The translations under genes and the position numbers were made by a program. Source: Pusillimonas sp. T2 (GTDB taxonomy: Bacteria > Pseudomonadota > Gammaproteobacteria > Burkholderiales > Burkholderiaceae_B). Taken from it: a DNA stretch of 64,000 nucleotides. How positions within the stretch are numbered: position 1 is the first letter of the stretch; the number at the start of each line of letters is the position of its first letter. Positions 32,362-40,186 of this stretch are shown piece after piece. The DNA lies in the NCBI RefSeq assembly GCF_002236805.1, contig NZ_NIQA01000007.1, positions 62,001 through 126,000 of the forward strand. The letters are read 5' to 3'. The notes under the pieces were generated by a model. The model was given only the letters and a program-made list of their open reading frames with translations. It had not been told where the DNA came from and made no database searches.

Positions 32362-32856
32362 ATGTCTTTCGCCATCAATGACTCCTGTGTGGAGTCGCTT
32401 TCCGCCGTAGCTGCCCAACACGAAGACTGGATCATCCAGCAGGCCATCGTGCTGCTGGAAAAACGGATCTTCAAAGCTGGACCATGCCTCAGCCGGCCGG
32501 CCGCCGTGCGGGACTATCTGCGCGTGAAACTGGTCGCTGAACCCAACGAGATATTTGCCGCTGTGTTCCTGGATAGCATGCACCAGGTGCTGGCCTACGA
32601 GCCATTGTTCAGGGGCACGATCAACTCGACTTCTGTTTATCCACGTGTCGTCGTACAGCGTGTGCTGGAGTTGAACGCCGCCGCGGTGATCTTCGCGCAC
32701 CAGCACCCCTCGGGCATCTCCGAGCCGTCGAGCGCGGATCGTGTGCTGACCCAGCAACTGCAGGCCGCGCTGGCGCTCATCGATGTACGGGTACTGGATC
32801 ACATCATCGTAGGCCAAGGTTCCCCGTTCTCCTTTGCGGAGTCAGGCCTGCTGTAA
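32362..32856 (+). CDS. radC: RadC family protein (JAB/MPN domain)
   Basis: ATG 32362 behind CTGGAGGTTCGCC; the longer frame from 32281 reads the leader. The 164-residue protein carries the complete JAMM metal motif of RadC. It has HQHPSGISEPSSAD (about residues 113-126), with an upstream glutamate-containing strand FAAVFLDSMHQVL, and no helix-hairpin-helix domain. This is the short form typical of mobile elements, not the chromosomal RadC. Biochemical function is unsettled; the old repair assignment has been withdrawn, and roles in ICE DNA processing or anti-restriction have been proposed. It is preceded by radC-type RNA copy 5 and followed by a terminator. Confidence 0.93.
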   Translation: MSFAINDSCVESLSAVAAQHEDWIIQQAIVLLEKRIFKAGPCLSRPAAVRDYLRVKLVAEPNEIFAAVFLDSMHQVLAYEPLFRGTINSTSVYPRVVVQRVLELNAAAVIFAHQHPSGISEPSSADRVLTQQLQAALALIDVRVLDHIIVGQGSPFSFAESGLL

Positions 32857-32882
32857 CGGTCGCATTGCTTCATTGATCCTCG

Positions 32883-32907
32883 CGGAGGCTTCGGCCTCCG
32901 TTTTTTT
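32883..32907 (+). terminator. Rho-independent terminator after radC
   Basis: CGGAGGC (32883-32889) and GCCTCCG (32894-32900) around a TTCG tetraloop, followed by seven T. Confidence 0.95.
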
Positions 32908-33017
32908 ATGGCGCGGGACAAGCAGGTATGCGGGCAGCCCGCGATGCGCATTGTTTGTTGGGGTGGCATCGGGTTCGCGTTTGACTATGGCCCTGATCAA
33001 CTTTCGGGGCACGCGAC

Positions 33018-33464
33018 ATGCCGGCATCCTTTTCCACGTTCGCGTCGGGCTGGCGAACCCTTGGTCTCGTCGTGGCGCTGCCGGCGTCCCTGGCCGTGTT
33101 CAGCCCCGTCACCTTCGCAGCCGACGTACTGGTCGTCACCGACAGCCACCACCCGGTCAAGACCATGGGCGGCGAGCGGCTGATCGTGCTAGACGAAGCC
33201 CGCCGGATTGAAGCGGAGCTTTCTGCGGAACTGCCCGCCGCCCCCGAACAGGCGGCGGCCACCGTCAAGCGTCGGCTGAACCAAGGCGGCGCCGACCTAC
33301 AGCGCCGCATCGCTTCCGCATACCAGGGCGTCACCGACGCATGGAGCCTGGGCATCACCAGCATCCCGGCTGTCGTGGTGGATCAGCGCTACGTGGTCTA
33401 TGGCGAGCCGGATGTGGCCCGCGCTGTCGCGCGCATCGAGCAGCGTCGGAGGACCCAGCCATGA
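33018..33464 (+). CDS. ICE protein, PFL_4709 family (TIGR03757), TrbC/TraW-like position
   Basis: ATG 33018 opens a 148-residue protein with a signal peptide (VVALPASLAVFSPVTFAADV). The mature part includes DVLVVTDSHHPVKTMGGERL and a thioredoxin-like end with LGITSIPAVVVDQRYVVYGE. TIGR03757. First gene of the third transfer operon, following the radC terminator. It shares an ATGA overlap with the next gene. Confidence 0.88.
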   Translation: MPASFSTFASGWRTLGLVVALPASLAVFSPVTFAADVLVVTDSHHPVKTMGGERLIVLDEARRIEAELSAELPAAPEQAAATVKRRLNQGGADLQRRIASAYQGVTDAWSLGITSIPAVVVDQRYVVYGEPDVARAVARIEQRRRTQP

Positions 33465-34408
33465 CGCGACCATTCGACCTGATGCGCCGCATGCGGGCCG
33501 GCGTGGCTTCCTTGATGCTGCTCAGCGCCACGGGTAGCTACGCCTTGAACACCACCGCCATCGTTGCCTCGGTGGCCTCGCCCGATTGCTTGGAGTACCG
33601 GGTGGTGGGTATCTGCTACTGGCTCTACTGCACCTGGGGAGGATGCACGGTGCGCACCTCTGTCAAGGTGCGCCACTACATCCCCGATGCGGTCGTCTCC
33701 AGCTACAGCAACACGGGCGAGAACCCGTGGGTTGAAGTCCGGGCGATGAGTACGGCCAATCCGTCCGCCCAAGCGGGCGGCGATGGAACGACGAACGAGG
33801 ATCACGAAAACAATCTCGCGAAATTCAAGAACGCCGAGGTGATCGGCCATCCCGGCGTCGAGGTGTTCAACCAGTTTGTTTCGTCCTCGGGCTACTTCTG
33901 CGAGGGCGCGGGAACGGCATTCATGCCGTATCTGCTCAGCACCTTGGACACGCTTGCCTGGCGCTACAACGTGCCCGAGATGGCCTACCCGGAGGCATTG
34001 ATTCCCGGCATGCGCGAGGTCGGCGCACGCACCACGATGAGCCTTTGGGGCAACGTGTATCCCCGCGGCGGCTTCCTGCACCAGACCGACGACCACAAAT
34101 CGGGGGCCGTGGTGGCCCAGCGTGCGGGAGATATCGTCACTCGCCGGGGGCAGTTGCACGTGTACCAGCCGCTGCTTGCCAACGCCCGCGATGGCTACTG
34201 GCCCGCCGGCGCGCTGATGGAGGGTGATGCCTCGACTGGCAAGTGGCAGGAACTCACGCCCGTCCTGTCCTCGTCCTGCACGGTTTTCCCACGCACCGGC
34301 TTCCTGACCCAGGCCCAGCAAGGCGACTACGCCTGGGCGCTGTGGCGGCCGTATGCCTGCTGCGAACGCCGTGGACAGGTGTTCCTTGGCAGCGTTGATT
34401 TCCTTTGA
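33461..34408 (+). CDS. ICE protein, PFL_4710 family (TIGR03756), TraU-like
   Basis: It starts in the stop of the previous gene, behind CGGAGGACCCAGCC. The 315-residue product has a signal peptide (GVASLMLLSATGSYAL). Many cysteines, including YRVVGICYWLYCTWGGCTV, are diagnostic of TraU/TIGR03756 proteins and presumably form periplasmic disulfides (compare the DsbA-like gene upstream). It is required in related systems for pilus or channel assembly. Confidence 0.9.
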   Translation: MTRPFDLMRRMRAGVASLMLLSATGSYALNTTAIVASVASPDCLEYRVVGICYWLYCTWGGCTVRTSVKVRHYIPDAVVSSYSNTGENPWVEVRAMSTANPSAQAGGDGTTNEDHENNLAKFKNAEVIGHPGVEVFNQFVSSSGYFCEGAGTAFMPYLLSTLDTLAWRYNVPEMAYPEALIPGMREVGARTTMSLWGNVYPRGGFLHQTDDHKSGAVVAQRAGDIVTRRGQLHVYQPLLANARDGYWPAGALMEGDASTGKWQELTPVLSSSCTVFPRTGFLTQAQQGDYAWALWRPYACCERRGQVFLGSVDFL

Positions 34409-34417
34409 GGTGTCGCG

Positions 34418-35812
34418 ATGAAGCGTTCCGACTCTATGCAGTTCTCCCCACCGGCTCGTGGCAAGATGATCTGTTTGGCGATTACCGGCGCGTTGGTTCT
34501 GGCAAGCGGCGTGGCCTGGGGCCAACTAGGCTACCAGACCAGCGGCAACGTCATCGGCGATGACGTCATGTACTCCATCGGCGGCGGCAGCGCCGTTTCG
34601 ATGGGCCGCGCAGCCGGCATGCGCTCGCTCGGCGTGGGTGTCGGCTGGAACAGCAATCTGATCTGCGGCGACATGAGCATTCAGACCACGTTGAAGAATC
34701 AACTCAACGGTGTCACCAATGGCTTTCAGCAGATCATGTCCTCGGTGATCCAGAGTGCTACGAGTGCTGTGGCGTCCCTGCCGGCGTTGATCATCCAGCG
34801 TGCAGATCCAGGCCTCTACAACCTGCTCACCAACGGCGTTCTGCAAGCGCGGCTGGATTTCGACCGCTCGAAGCTGACGTGCCGCGCCATGGCCGAAAAG
34901 ATGGCCGAAACGGCTGGCGGCCAACTCGGCTGGAGCCAGATGGCAGAGGGGTTGGCACTGCGTGACGCTGTTTCGAGCACGGATGCCGTCTCGGCCATCG
35001 AGCAGGCCGAGACGCGCCGTGGCAACGATGGCGTGCCCTGGGTCGGGGGAAGCAATGCCGGCGGCTCCGGTCAGCCCGCGATCAAGGTGGTCGGTGACGT
35101 CACCCGCGCGGGCTACAACCTGGTCAATGGCCGCGGGGTGACCGACACGTCGGCAATCGCTCCGGCCAGTTGCACGAGCCTGTCGTGCCAAACCTGGACC
35201 ACGCCGCAGGCGGCCATCGAGTGGGCAACACGGGTGCTCGGCGAGAAGGAGCAGCGCACCTGCGACGCCTGCACCAAGACGGAGACGGTGCCCGGCGTCG
35301 GGCTGACGCCCCTGATCCAGGAGGAGTACGACGCCAAGCTGCAGGCGCTCCAGGACCTGGTCTCCAAGGCGAAGAACACGACGCCCGAAAACCTGCGGGA
35401 GGCCGGCAGCGCGTCGCTGCCCATCACGCGCGGCGTGGTCGAGGCACTGCGCGACGAACCGGACCAGCACCTGCTGTCGCAGCGCCTGGCGTCCGAGGTT
35501 GCGCTGGCGTCGGTGCTGGAGAAGGCGCTACTGCTGCAACGCACGCTGCTGACCGGCAAGAAGGAACCCAACGTGGCGGCCAACCAGCTCGCCGTGGAGG
35601 CGGTGAACCACGAGAGCGACACGCTCGATCGCGAGATTCGCAACCTCAAGACCGAGCTGGAGCTGCGCCGGGAGCTGGCGAACAACTCGCCCATGGCGAT
35701 CATCCAGCGCCACGGCACGCGCGCGGCGGGCTCGCGTGGCATCTACGAAGGCGATCCGGTGCCTGACCGCCTCGATCAGTTGCAGAAGGGCAATCCGGGA
35801 GGCCGGCCATGA
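34418..35812 (+). CDS. ICE protein, PFL_4711 family (TIGR03755), TraH-like position
   Basis: ATG 34418 behind TTTGAGGTGTCGCG. The 464-residue protein has a signal peptide (MICLAITGALVLASGVAWGQ). The mature start with YSIGGGSAVSMGRAAGMRSL, a Cys motif CDACTKTETVPGV (about residue 284) and a long helical C-terminal half fit TIGR03755. It shares an ATGA overlap with the next small gene. Confidence 0.89.
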   Translation: MKRSDSMQFSPPARGKMICLAITGALVLASGVAWGQLGYQTSGNVIGDDVMYSIGGGSAVSMGRAAGMRSLGVGVGWNSNLICGDMSIQTTLKNQLNGVTNGFQQIMSSVIQSATSAVASLPALIIQRADPGLYNLLTNGVLQARLDFDRSKLTCRAMAEKMAETAGGQLGWSQMAEGLALRDAVSSTDAVSAIEQAETRRGNDGVPWVGGSNAGGSGQPAIKVVGDVTRAGYNLVNGRGVTDTSAIAPASCTSLSCQTWTTPQAAIEWATRVLGEKEQRTCDACTKTETVPGVGLTPLIQEEYDAKLQALQDLVSKAKNTTPENLREAGSASLPITRGVVEALRDEPDQHLLSQRLASEVALASVLEKALLLQRTLLTGKKEPNVAANQLAVEAVNHESDTLDREIRNLKTELELRRELANNSPMAIIQRHGTRAAGSRGIYEGDPVPDRLDQLQKGNPGGRP

Positions 35813-36165
35813 GCCTGATGCGTGCGGCCTGGCTGCGCCCGCGCTGGCTGTTCAACCGGCGCGCAGCGAAGGCGCTGCTGTGGACGGTGGTACTCGCGGC
35901 CGTCGCCGTGGGTGCCAACATCGTTGGCATCTACCTCGTCGGAAGCGTCGCGGGCTGGGAGCGTTGGCTGGCGGCAGCAGCGGGCTACTTCCTGGTCTGG
36001 CGGCTGTGCCTGTATGGCGCGACGGCCTACGGCTGGGTCTGGATGCGTCGCCGGCTGCTTGCGCGTGAGGACGACGCGCAAGCGCGGCGCCGCCTGGTAC
36101 GCAGCGAGATCGCCGGCGTCGTTGCCATCGTGGCGCTTGAAGCCAGCCTGTTGATGCAGGGCTGA
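35809..36165 (+). CDS. Small membrane protein of the TraG operon (118 aa)
   Basis: ATGA overlap with the previous gene, ribosome site GGAGGCC. The 118-residue protein has three hydrophobic segments: LLWTVVLAAVAVGANIVGIY (about residues 21-40), WLAAAAGYFLVWRLCLYGAT (about 53-72) and a C-terminal AGVVAIVALEASLLMQG, with basic linkers. No family name is recalled, but a small membrane protein at this place is constant in the element type. It lies 15 bases before traG. Confidence 0.78.
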   Translation: MSLMRAAWLRPRWLFNRRAAKALLWTVVLAAVAVGANIVGIYLVGSVAGWERWLAAAAGYFLVWRLCLYGATAYGWVWMRRRLLAREDDAQARRRLVRSEIAGVVAIVALEASLLMQG

Positions 36166-36180
36166 GGGGAAGTCCGAGCC

Positions 36181-37704
36181 ATGACGCTTTTCACAACCGA
36201 CTACCTGGAGTACTACCTGACCTTGGTGTCCTGGATCGTCAACAACGGCATCTGGGCGGTACTGGTATCCAGCGGGGTATTCGCACTGCCCTTCGTGGCG
36301 ATCATCGTGCAGGAATGGCTTAAGGCCCGTGCGGAAGGTGCCGACGAAGGCAACAAGGGCGTGCTCTCGGCCGCACGCATCGAGAACCGGGTGTTCGTCG
36401 CCATCGTGGTGGTGATGTTCGCCGGCATCCCCTTCATCGACGTGGACCTCAACACAATTCAGTACGACAGCTCGCGCTCGGCCCAGTGCCAGGTCAACGT
36501 GCCGCAGCCCACGGATACCGGCTGGTCCCAGTCCTTCAGCACCATCAACAACCAGAGTGCCAAGGTGCCGGTCTGGTGGGCCTTCATGCACGCGCTCTCG
36601 CGCGCCGTCACCAGCGCCTCGGTGGCGGCAATCCCGTGCGGGACAGACCTGCGACAGATGCGCATGGAGATCGACGCTACCCGCATCAATGACCCGGTTC
36701 TGGCTCAGGAAGTGGCCGATTTCACACACGACTGCTACGGACCTGCACGCGCTAAATTGTTCATGGCGCGGCCGGAGCTGGACGAAGCTCAAATGAACGA
36801 CGTGACCTGGATCGGTTCGAGGTTTTTCACGGATACCGGCGGCTACTACGACAGCTACCGTTCCAGCACGGCGCGCGAGTCATGGCCCTATGACGACACC
36901 CGCGACGCAGGGCTTGCGCAGGTGGCCAGTGGCGGCGGCTACCCGACCTGCAGGCAGTGGTGGGCCGATGGCAGCAACGGCCTGCGGGCACGGCTGCTGA
37001 GCCAGGTGGACCCCAGCCTGTTGAATCGCTTGGCGGGCTGGGCCGGGTTCCTGAGCCGTACCGAGGTGGACGATTCGGTGGTCCGTACCATCGCGTCACC
37101 GCGACAGCAGAAGCTCACCCAGGGTTCGGTCTATACCGACTACGGCGGCCAGATCGACAAGACCCTGCCGAACATCGTGACGCGGGCCACGGGGGATGTA
37201 GGAATGGCGGTCGGGGCACTTGCCGCATTTCCCGCCATGGACGTGGTGCGCCAAGCGCTGCCCATGGTGCTTGCCTTGCTCAAGATGGCACTGGTCATCT
37301 GCATCCCGCTCGTACTGGTCGTCGGAACCTATGACCTGAAGACGGTCGTCACCGTCAGCGTCGTGCAGTTCGCGCTGTTCTTCACCGATTTCTGGTTCCA
37401 ACTCGCACGCTGGATCGACAGCACCATCCTCGATGCGCTCTATGGGTGGGGCTTCGGCTGGAACCGGCCACACACTAACTTCGATCCGCTGGTGGGGTTG
37501 AACAATGCCTTTGGCGACCTGCTCCTGATGTTCGTCATGGGCACGATGTTCATCGTGCTGCCTACATTCTGGATCATGGCCTTGGCTTGGGCGGGCGTTC
37601 GTGCCGGCAACGTGCTGCAAGGCCTCGCCGGGGCCACCGGAGATGCCAAGGCCGCTGGCGGCAAGGGTGGAAGTATTGCGATCAATGCAGTGGGGAAAAA
37701 GTGA
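36181..37704 (+). CDS. traG: Conjugal transfer protein TraG (TraG_N family)
   Basis: The 507-residue inner-membrane protein has N-terminal segments (SWIVNNGIWAVLVSSGVFAL; VFVAIVVVMFAGIPFIDV). A large periplasmic loop (about residues 90-350) contains several Cys/Trp. A C-terminal membrane cluster follows (VLALLKMALVICIPLVLVVG; LLLMFVMGTMFIVLPTFWIM). It corresponds to the TraG N-terminal domain family, implicated in mating-pair stabilisation. It is the last gene of the + strand transfer operon. Confidence 0.9.
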   Translation: MTLFTTDYLEYYLTLVSWIVNNGIWAVLVSSGVFALPFVAIIVQEWLKARAEGADEGNKGVLSAARIENRVFVAIVVVMFAGIPFIDVDLNTIQYDSSRSAQCQVNVPQPTDTGWSQSFSTINNQSAKVPVWWAFMHALSRAVTSASVAAIPCGTDLRQMRMEIDATRINDPVLAQEVADFTHDCYGPARAKLFMARPELDEAQMNDVTWIGSRFFTDTGGYYDSYRSSTARESWPYDDTRDAGLAQVASGGGYPTCRQWWADGSNGLRARLLSQVDPSLLNRLAGWAGFLSRTEVDDSVVRTIASPRQQKLTQGSVYTDYGGQIDKTLPNIVTRATGDVGMAVGALAAFPAMDVVRQALPMVLALLKMALVICIPLVLVVGTYDLKTVVTVSVVQFALFFTDFWFQLARWIDSTILDALYGWGFGWNRPHTNFDPLVGLNNAFGDLLLMFVMGTMFIVLPTFWIMALAWAGVRAGNVLQGLAGATGDAKAAGGKGGSIAINAVGKK

Positions 37705-37795
37705 TCTTTGCGCCGACAACCCCCGCGGCGTAGTAGGCTTATCGTAGGGAAAGATGCAGCGATCCTGACCAACTGCAACGCCAGGATTTCACACG

Positions 37796-38149
37796 ATGAC
37801 CACCAACACTCTTCGCTACCCATCCATCGTGCCGAGCGGCGAGGGAAAGTCGGTGCTCGAAGCCGTGCTTCGGCTGCAAGGGGTCGATTTCATCACTGGC
37901 CCAATTCATCTAGACGGCTCAGCAGATTTTGCTGCGGCTGATGATCAAGCACATGACCTTGAAGCGTGCATGGCAAACCTTCATGACACAGTGTTGGATG
38001 CGACCGGCAAATCCCTGTCCGATACCGATCTCCACGAGGTTCTGCTCAACCTTCCACGCGCTATCCGAAAGCAGGTGAAAACCTGGGGAGTGGCAGACAC
38101 CGAAGTACGCGAGCAGATTTATCGGCACCTCCAGAACACAGCTCTGTGA
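37796..38149 (+). CDS. Hypothetical protein (117 aa)
   Basis: ATG 37796 behind CCAGGATTTCACACG. The 117-residue acidic soluble protein includes SVLEAVLRLQGVDFITGPIH and a helical end with VLLNLPRAIRKQVKTWGVAD. It is slightly less GC-rich than the transfer genes. It is convergent with the DUF3742 gene (4 bases between stops) and separated from traG by about 90 bases. No domain recognised. A cargo or regulatory gene inserted between traG and the relaxase end is possible. Confidence 0.68.
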   Translation: MTTNTLRYPSIVPSGEGKSVLEAVLRLQGVDFITGPIHLDGSADFAAADDQAHDLEACMANLHDTVLDATGKSLSDTDLHEVLLNLPRAIRKQVKTWGVADTEVREQIYRHLQNTAL

Positions 38150-38153
38150 CGAA

Positions 38154-38513
38154 TTAATCGTCCTCGACATGAGGATCAATGCGAAAACCGTCGTAGGTGT
38201 ATAGGCCAAACCCTGCTGGTCCGTTTCGCCACTCTGGCTCGGGCAATTCATCGCCCAGGTCGGCATTGCGGGCCATCCAGGCAACCACCATGACCAACAC
38301 CAGCAGCAGAGCCAGCCAGAAGGTGCTGTAGAGCAACACTCCGAGCGCGGCCAGCTTGACTATCCACACAATCGCGGCGGCGCCAGCTCGCGGCAGTCCC
38401 TTGGATACCAGCCAGTTCGACGCCCGCCGTTCGCCGCGAGCATAGGCGCGCCATCCGCGGCCAAAGGCGCGGCCGAGACGTTCTGCAGTGCTGGTGCGGG
38501 TTGTGGTATTCAT
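38154..38513 (-). CDS. DUF3742 family protein (119 aa)
   Basis: Minus strand, ATG 38513 behind AGCAGGAGACGACC. The 119-residue protein has a basic N-terminus (TSTAERLGRAFGRGWRAYAR) and one or two adjacent membrane segments (LAALGVLLYSTFWLALLLVL). The C-terminus is acidic (NGPAGFGLYTYDGFRIDPHV). This pattern matches DUF3742, which occurs near the relaxase end of this ICE family. Function unknown. Confidence 0.85.
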   Translation of the reverse strand: MNTTTRTSTAERLGRAFGRGWRAYARGERRASNWLVSKGLPRAGAAAIVWIVKLAALGVLLYSTFWLALLLVLVMVVAWMARNADLGDELPEPEWRNGPAGFGLYTYDGFRIDPHVEDD

Positions 38514-38597
38514 GGTCGTCTCCTGCTACTGAGGGATGCCTATTCCGGTGTGCTCCACGTCATTCAGATTGGGGCTTCAATATGTTCTCTTTCTGCT

Positions 38598-39230
38598 TCA
38601 GGACGCTTCGTCATCCGGTTCCACCGGGCCCGGGTCGGGTTCCACGCCGATGCGGTAGGTGGCAACGAAACGCGGCCAATCCACATGGTCAACCAGATCG
38701 ATGTCCTCGATGACGCTGACCTTCGCTCCCGCACGCTCGAACAGGGCGATGCTCTTGGCGGGATAGTTGTTGCGCGACGGATAGAGCACTCCGTCGAACA
38801 GAGGTTGGCCGTCGTCGCCGACCATCGCATGCACCTGAGCGGACACCTGCTGCGTGTGCGTGTAGTCGCGGCTGGCCAACTGCTCCAGGTTCAGGCCAAA
38901 GTAGCCCGCCATGACGCTCGGTGCCGTGAGATCGGCCAGAAGCACGTCGGCCACCACCCCTACAGCGCGCACCATCCTGCCCTGGACTTCTTTCAATGCG
39001 ATCGAGCGCTTCGCGTCATCAAGCCACTGATGCTTGTGAAACACCGACTCCATCAACGCCGTGGGCAGGTCGCGCCCCAGGTAGAGCACGCCGTAGGCTC
39101 GGGCCGGGTCGTCGTAGCGATTGGTGCTGCTGCGACCATAGTACAGCGGGCTGCCCCGATAGACGACGCGGCTCACATGCTGGAGCAGTTCACCGGCATC
39201 GATCAGAAAAGAAGGCAGCTCGTGGTTCAT
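38598..39230 (-). CDS. RES-domain toxin (NAD+ phosphorylase-type)
   Basis: The 210-residue protein contains VYRGSPLYYGRSSTNRYDDP and GVLYLGRDLPTALMESVFH (about residues 23-67). These match the RES domain with its conserved Arg, Glu and Ser. Characterised RES toxins (for example MbcT) deplete NAD+. The start lies 12 bases after the stop of the upstream gene, the usual antitoxin-toxin order for RES/Xre pairs. It probably serves element maintenance or abortive defence. Confidence 0.87.
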   Translation of the reverse strand: MNHELPSFLIDAGELLQHVSRVVYRGSPLYYGRSSTNRYDDPARAYGVLYLGRDLPTALMESVFHKHQWLDDAKRSIALKEVQGRMVRAVGVVADVLLADLTAPSVMAGYFGLNLEQLASRDYTHTQQVSAQVHAMVGDDGQPLFDGVLYPSRNNYPAKSIALFERAGAKVSVIEDIDLVDHVDWPRFVATYRIGVEPDPGPVEPDDEAS

Positions 39231-39242
39231 GGCAGTCTCGCT

Positions 39243-39869
39243 TCAATGCACCTGAACGCCCAGCACGTTAAACACGGCCTCGGCCACGGCGTCGATCGTG
39301 CCATGCGTCACCGCATCCACCGGCGAGCGACCGCCCAAGCCTTCGAGCGGTTCGGACAGTGCGCGGTAGATCGTCCAGTGATCGATACCCTCGACCTCCT
39401 GAAGCACGGTTTGGGTCAACTGCTGCTTTACCGGGTCGAGCTGCCAGTCGGGCAGCTTCTGACCGCGCGGCCCCACGTTCAGCGCCAGCAGCCGACGCGC
39501 GAGGATGTCCTTGTAGATCTGCTGGCGCGACTTGTCCGCCAGCTTGGCGAACTCCGCGGGCGGCAGGTTGTGCGGCTGGTTGAAGGTTTCCAGTAGCACC
39601 GCACGGCCTCGCTGGACGTCGGTTTCATTCGGTGCCCAGCGCGTGTCGGCGCGCAGCGCGGCCGCCTTGCGTGCAAGGGCCTGCCCAACGGTCTCCCCCT
39701 GCAAGTTGGCGGGCAGTGTTACCGCTTCCACGCGCTCGTGGACGAACGCCTGCAACTCGGCCGCGAAAGCCGTGGCATCCCGGATTTCGACGGTATCCGC
39801 GAAGCGGCGTACATCTTCCACCGTGACGCGCGGCAGACGGTCGGCAATGAATTCAATGGCAGTGGGCAT
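39243..39869 (-). CDS. Xre/MbcA/ParS-type antitoxin partner of the RES toxin
   Basis: Two ATGs lie 6 bases apart (39875 and 39869). GGGAG at 39880-39876 is correctly spaced only for 39869. The 208-residue product has an N-terminal region with VTVEDVRRFADTVEIRD. A middle helical part follows (AEFAKLADKSRQQIYKDILA). The C-terminal portion (DHWTIYRALSEPLEGLGGRS and PVDAVTHGTIDAVAEAVFNV) resembles the DUF2384 toxin-binding domain. It is longer than typical Xre antitoxins. The promoter at 39903-39931 overlaps short repeats that could be its own operator. Confidence 0.8.
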   Translation of the reverse strand: MPTAIEFIADRLPRVTVEDVRRFADTVEIRDATAFAAELQAFVHERVEAVTLPANLQGETVGQALARKAAALRADTRWAPNETDVQRGRAVLLETFNQPHNLPPAEFAKLADKSRQQIYKDILARRLLALNVGPRGQKLPDWQLDPVKQQLTQTVLQEVEGIDHWTIYRALSEPLEGLGGRSPVDAVTHGTIDAVAEAVFNVLGVQVH

Positions 39870-39902
39870 GGTCATCTCCCAAGTAGGTTTGAGACAGGTT
39901 TC

Positions 39903-39931
39903 ACTCTAGTCGCCTTTGTCGCGTTTGTCAA
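39903..39931 (-). promoter_or_regulatory. Sigma-70-type promoter and repeat operator of the toxin-antitoxin operon
   Basis: On the minus strand, TTGACA (39931-39926) is followed after exactly 17 bases by TAGAGT (39908-39903), 34 bases before the antitoxin start. The + strand reads TTTGTCGCG then TTTGTCAAC as adjacent 9-base repeats (39915-39932), preceded by a related GTCGCC, all overlapping the -35 and spacer. This is a plausible site for autorepression by the antitoxin. Confidence 0.75.
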
Positions 39932-40080
39932 CTTTGACGCCTAGAAAGCAACCTACCCGGCGGAAGCAGCGCCTTCGCAGCATAGACCGAGGCCAGCGCC
40001 TGGTCGCCGTCCAATGCATTCGAGCGGGTTCCACATTGACGGTGGAGCCGCGATCCAGGCCCCGCTATACCGAAACGGTT

Positions 40081-40155
40081 AAAGGCCAAAGGGTCGAAAT
40101 GGCAAGGGAATGGGGTGCAAGGGGAAAGGCCCTACCTCGAAAAGGCCAAAAGGCC
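40081..40155 (+). repeat. AAAGGCC repeat cluster upstream of traI (candidate oriT)
   Basis: AAAGGCC occurs at 40081, 40125, 40141 and 40149, with the longer AAAGGCCAAA at 40081 and 40141. The last two units form a small dyad. The cluster lies in the gene-free stretch 39932-40186 directly before the MobH relaxase gene, where an origin of transfer is expected. No nick site can be named. Confidence 0.4.
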
Positions 40156-40186
40156 TCCCGGTCGGCCCGTCATTAGGACACCTCAC

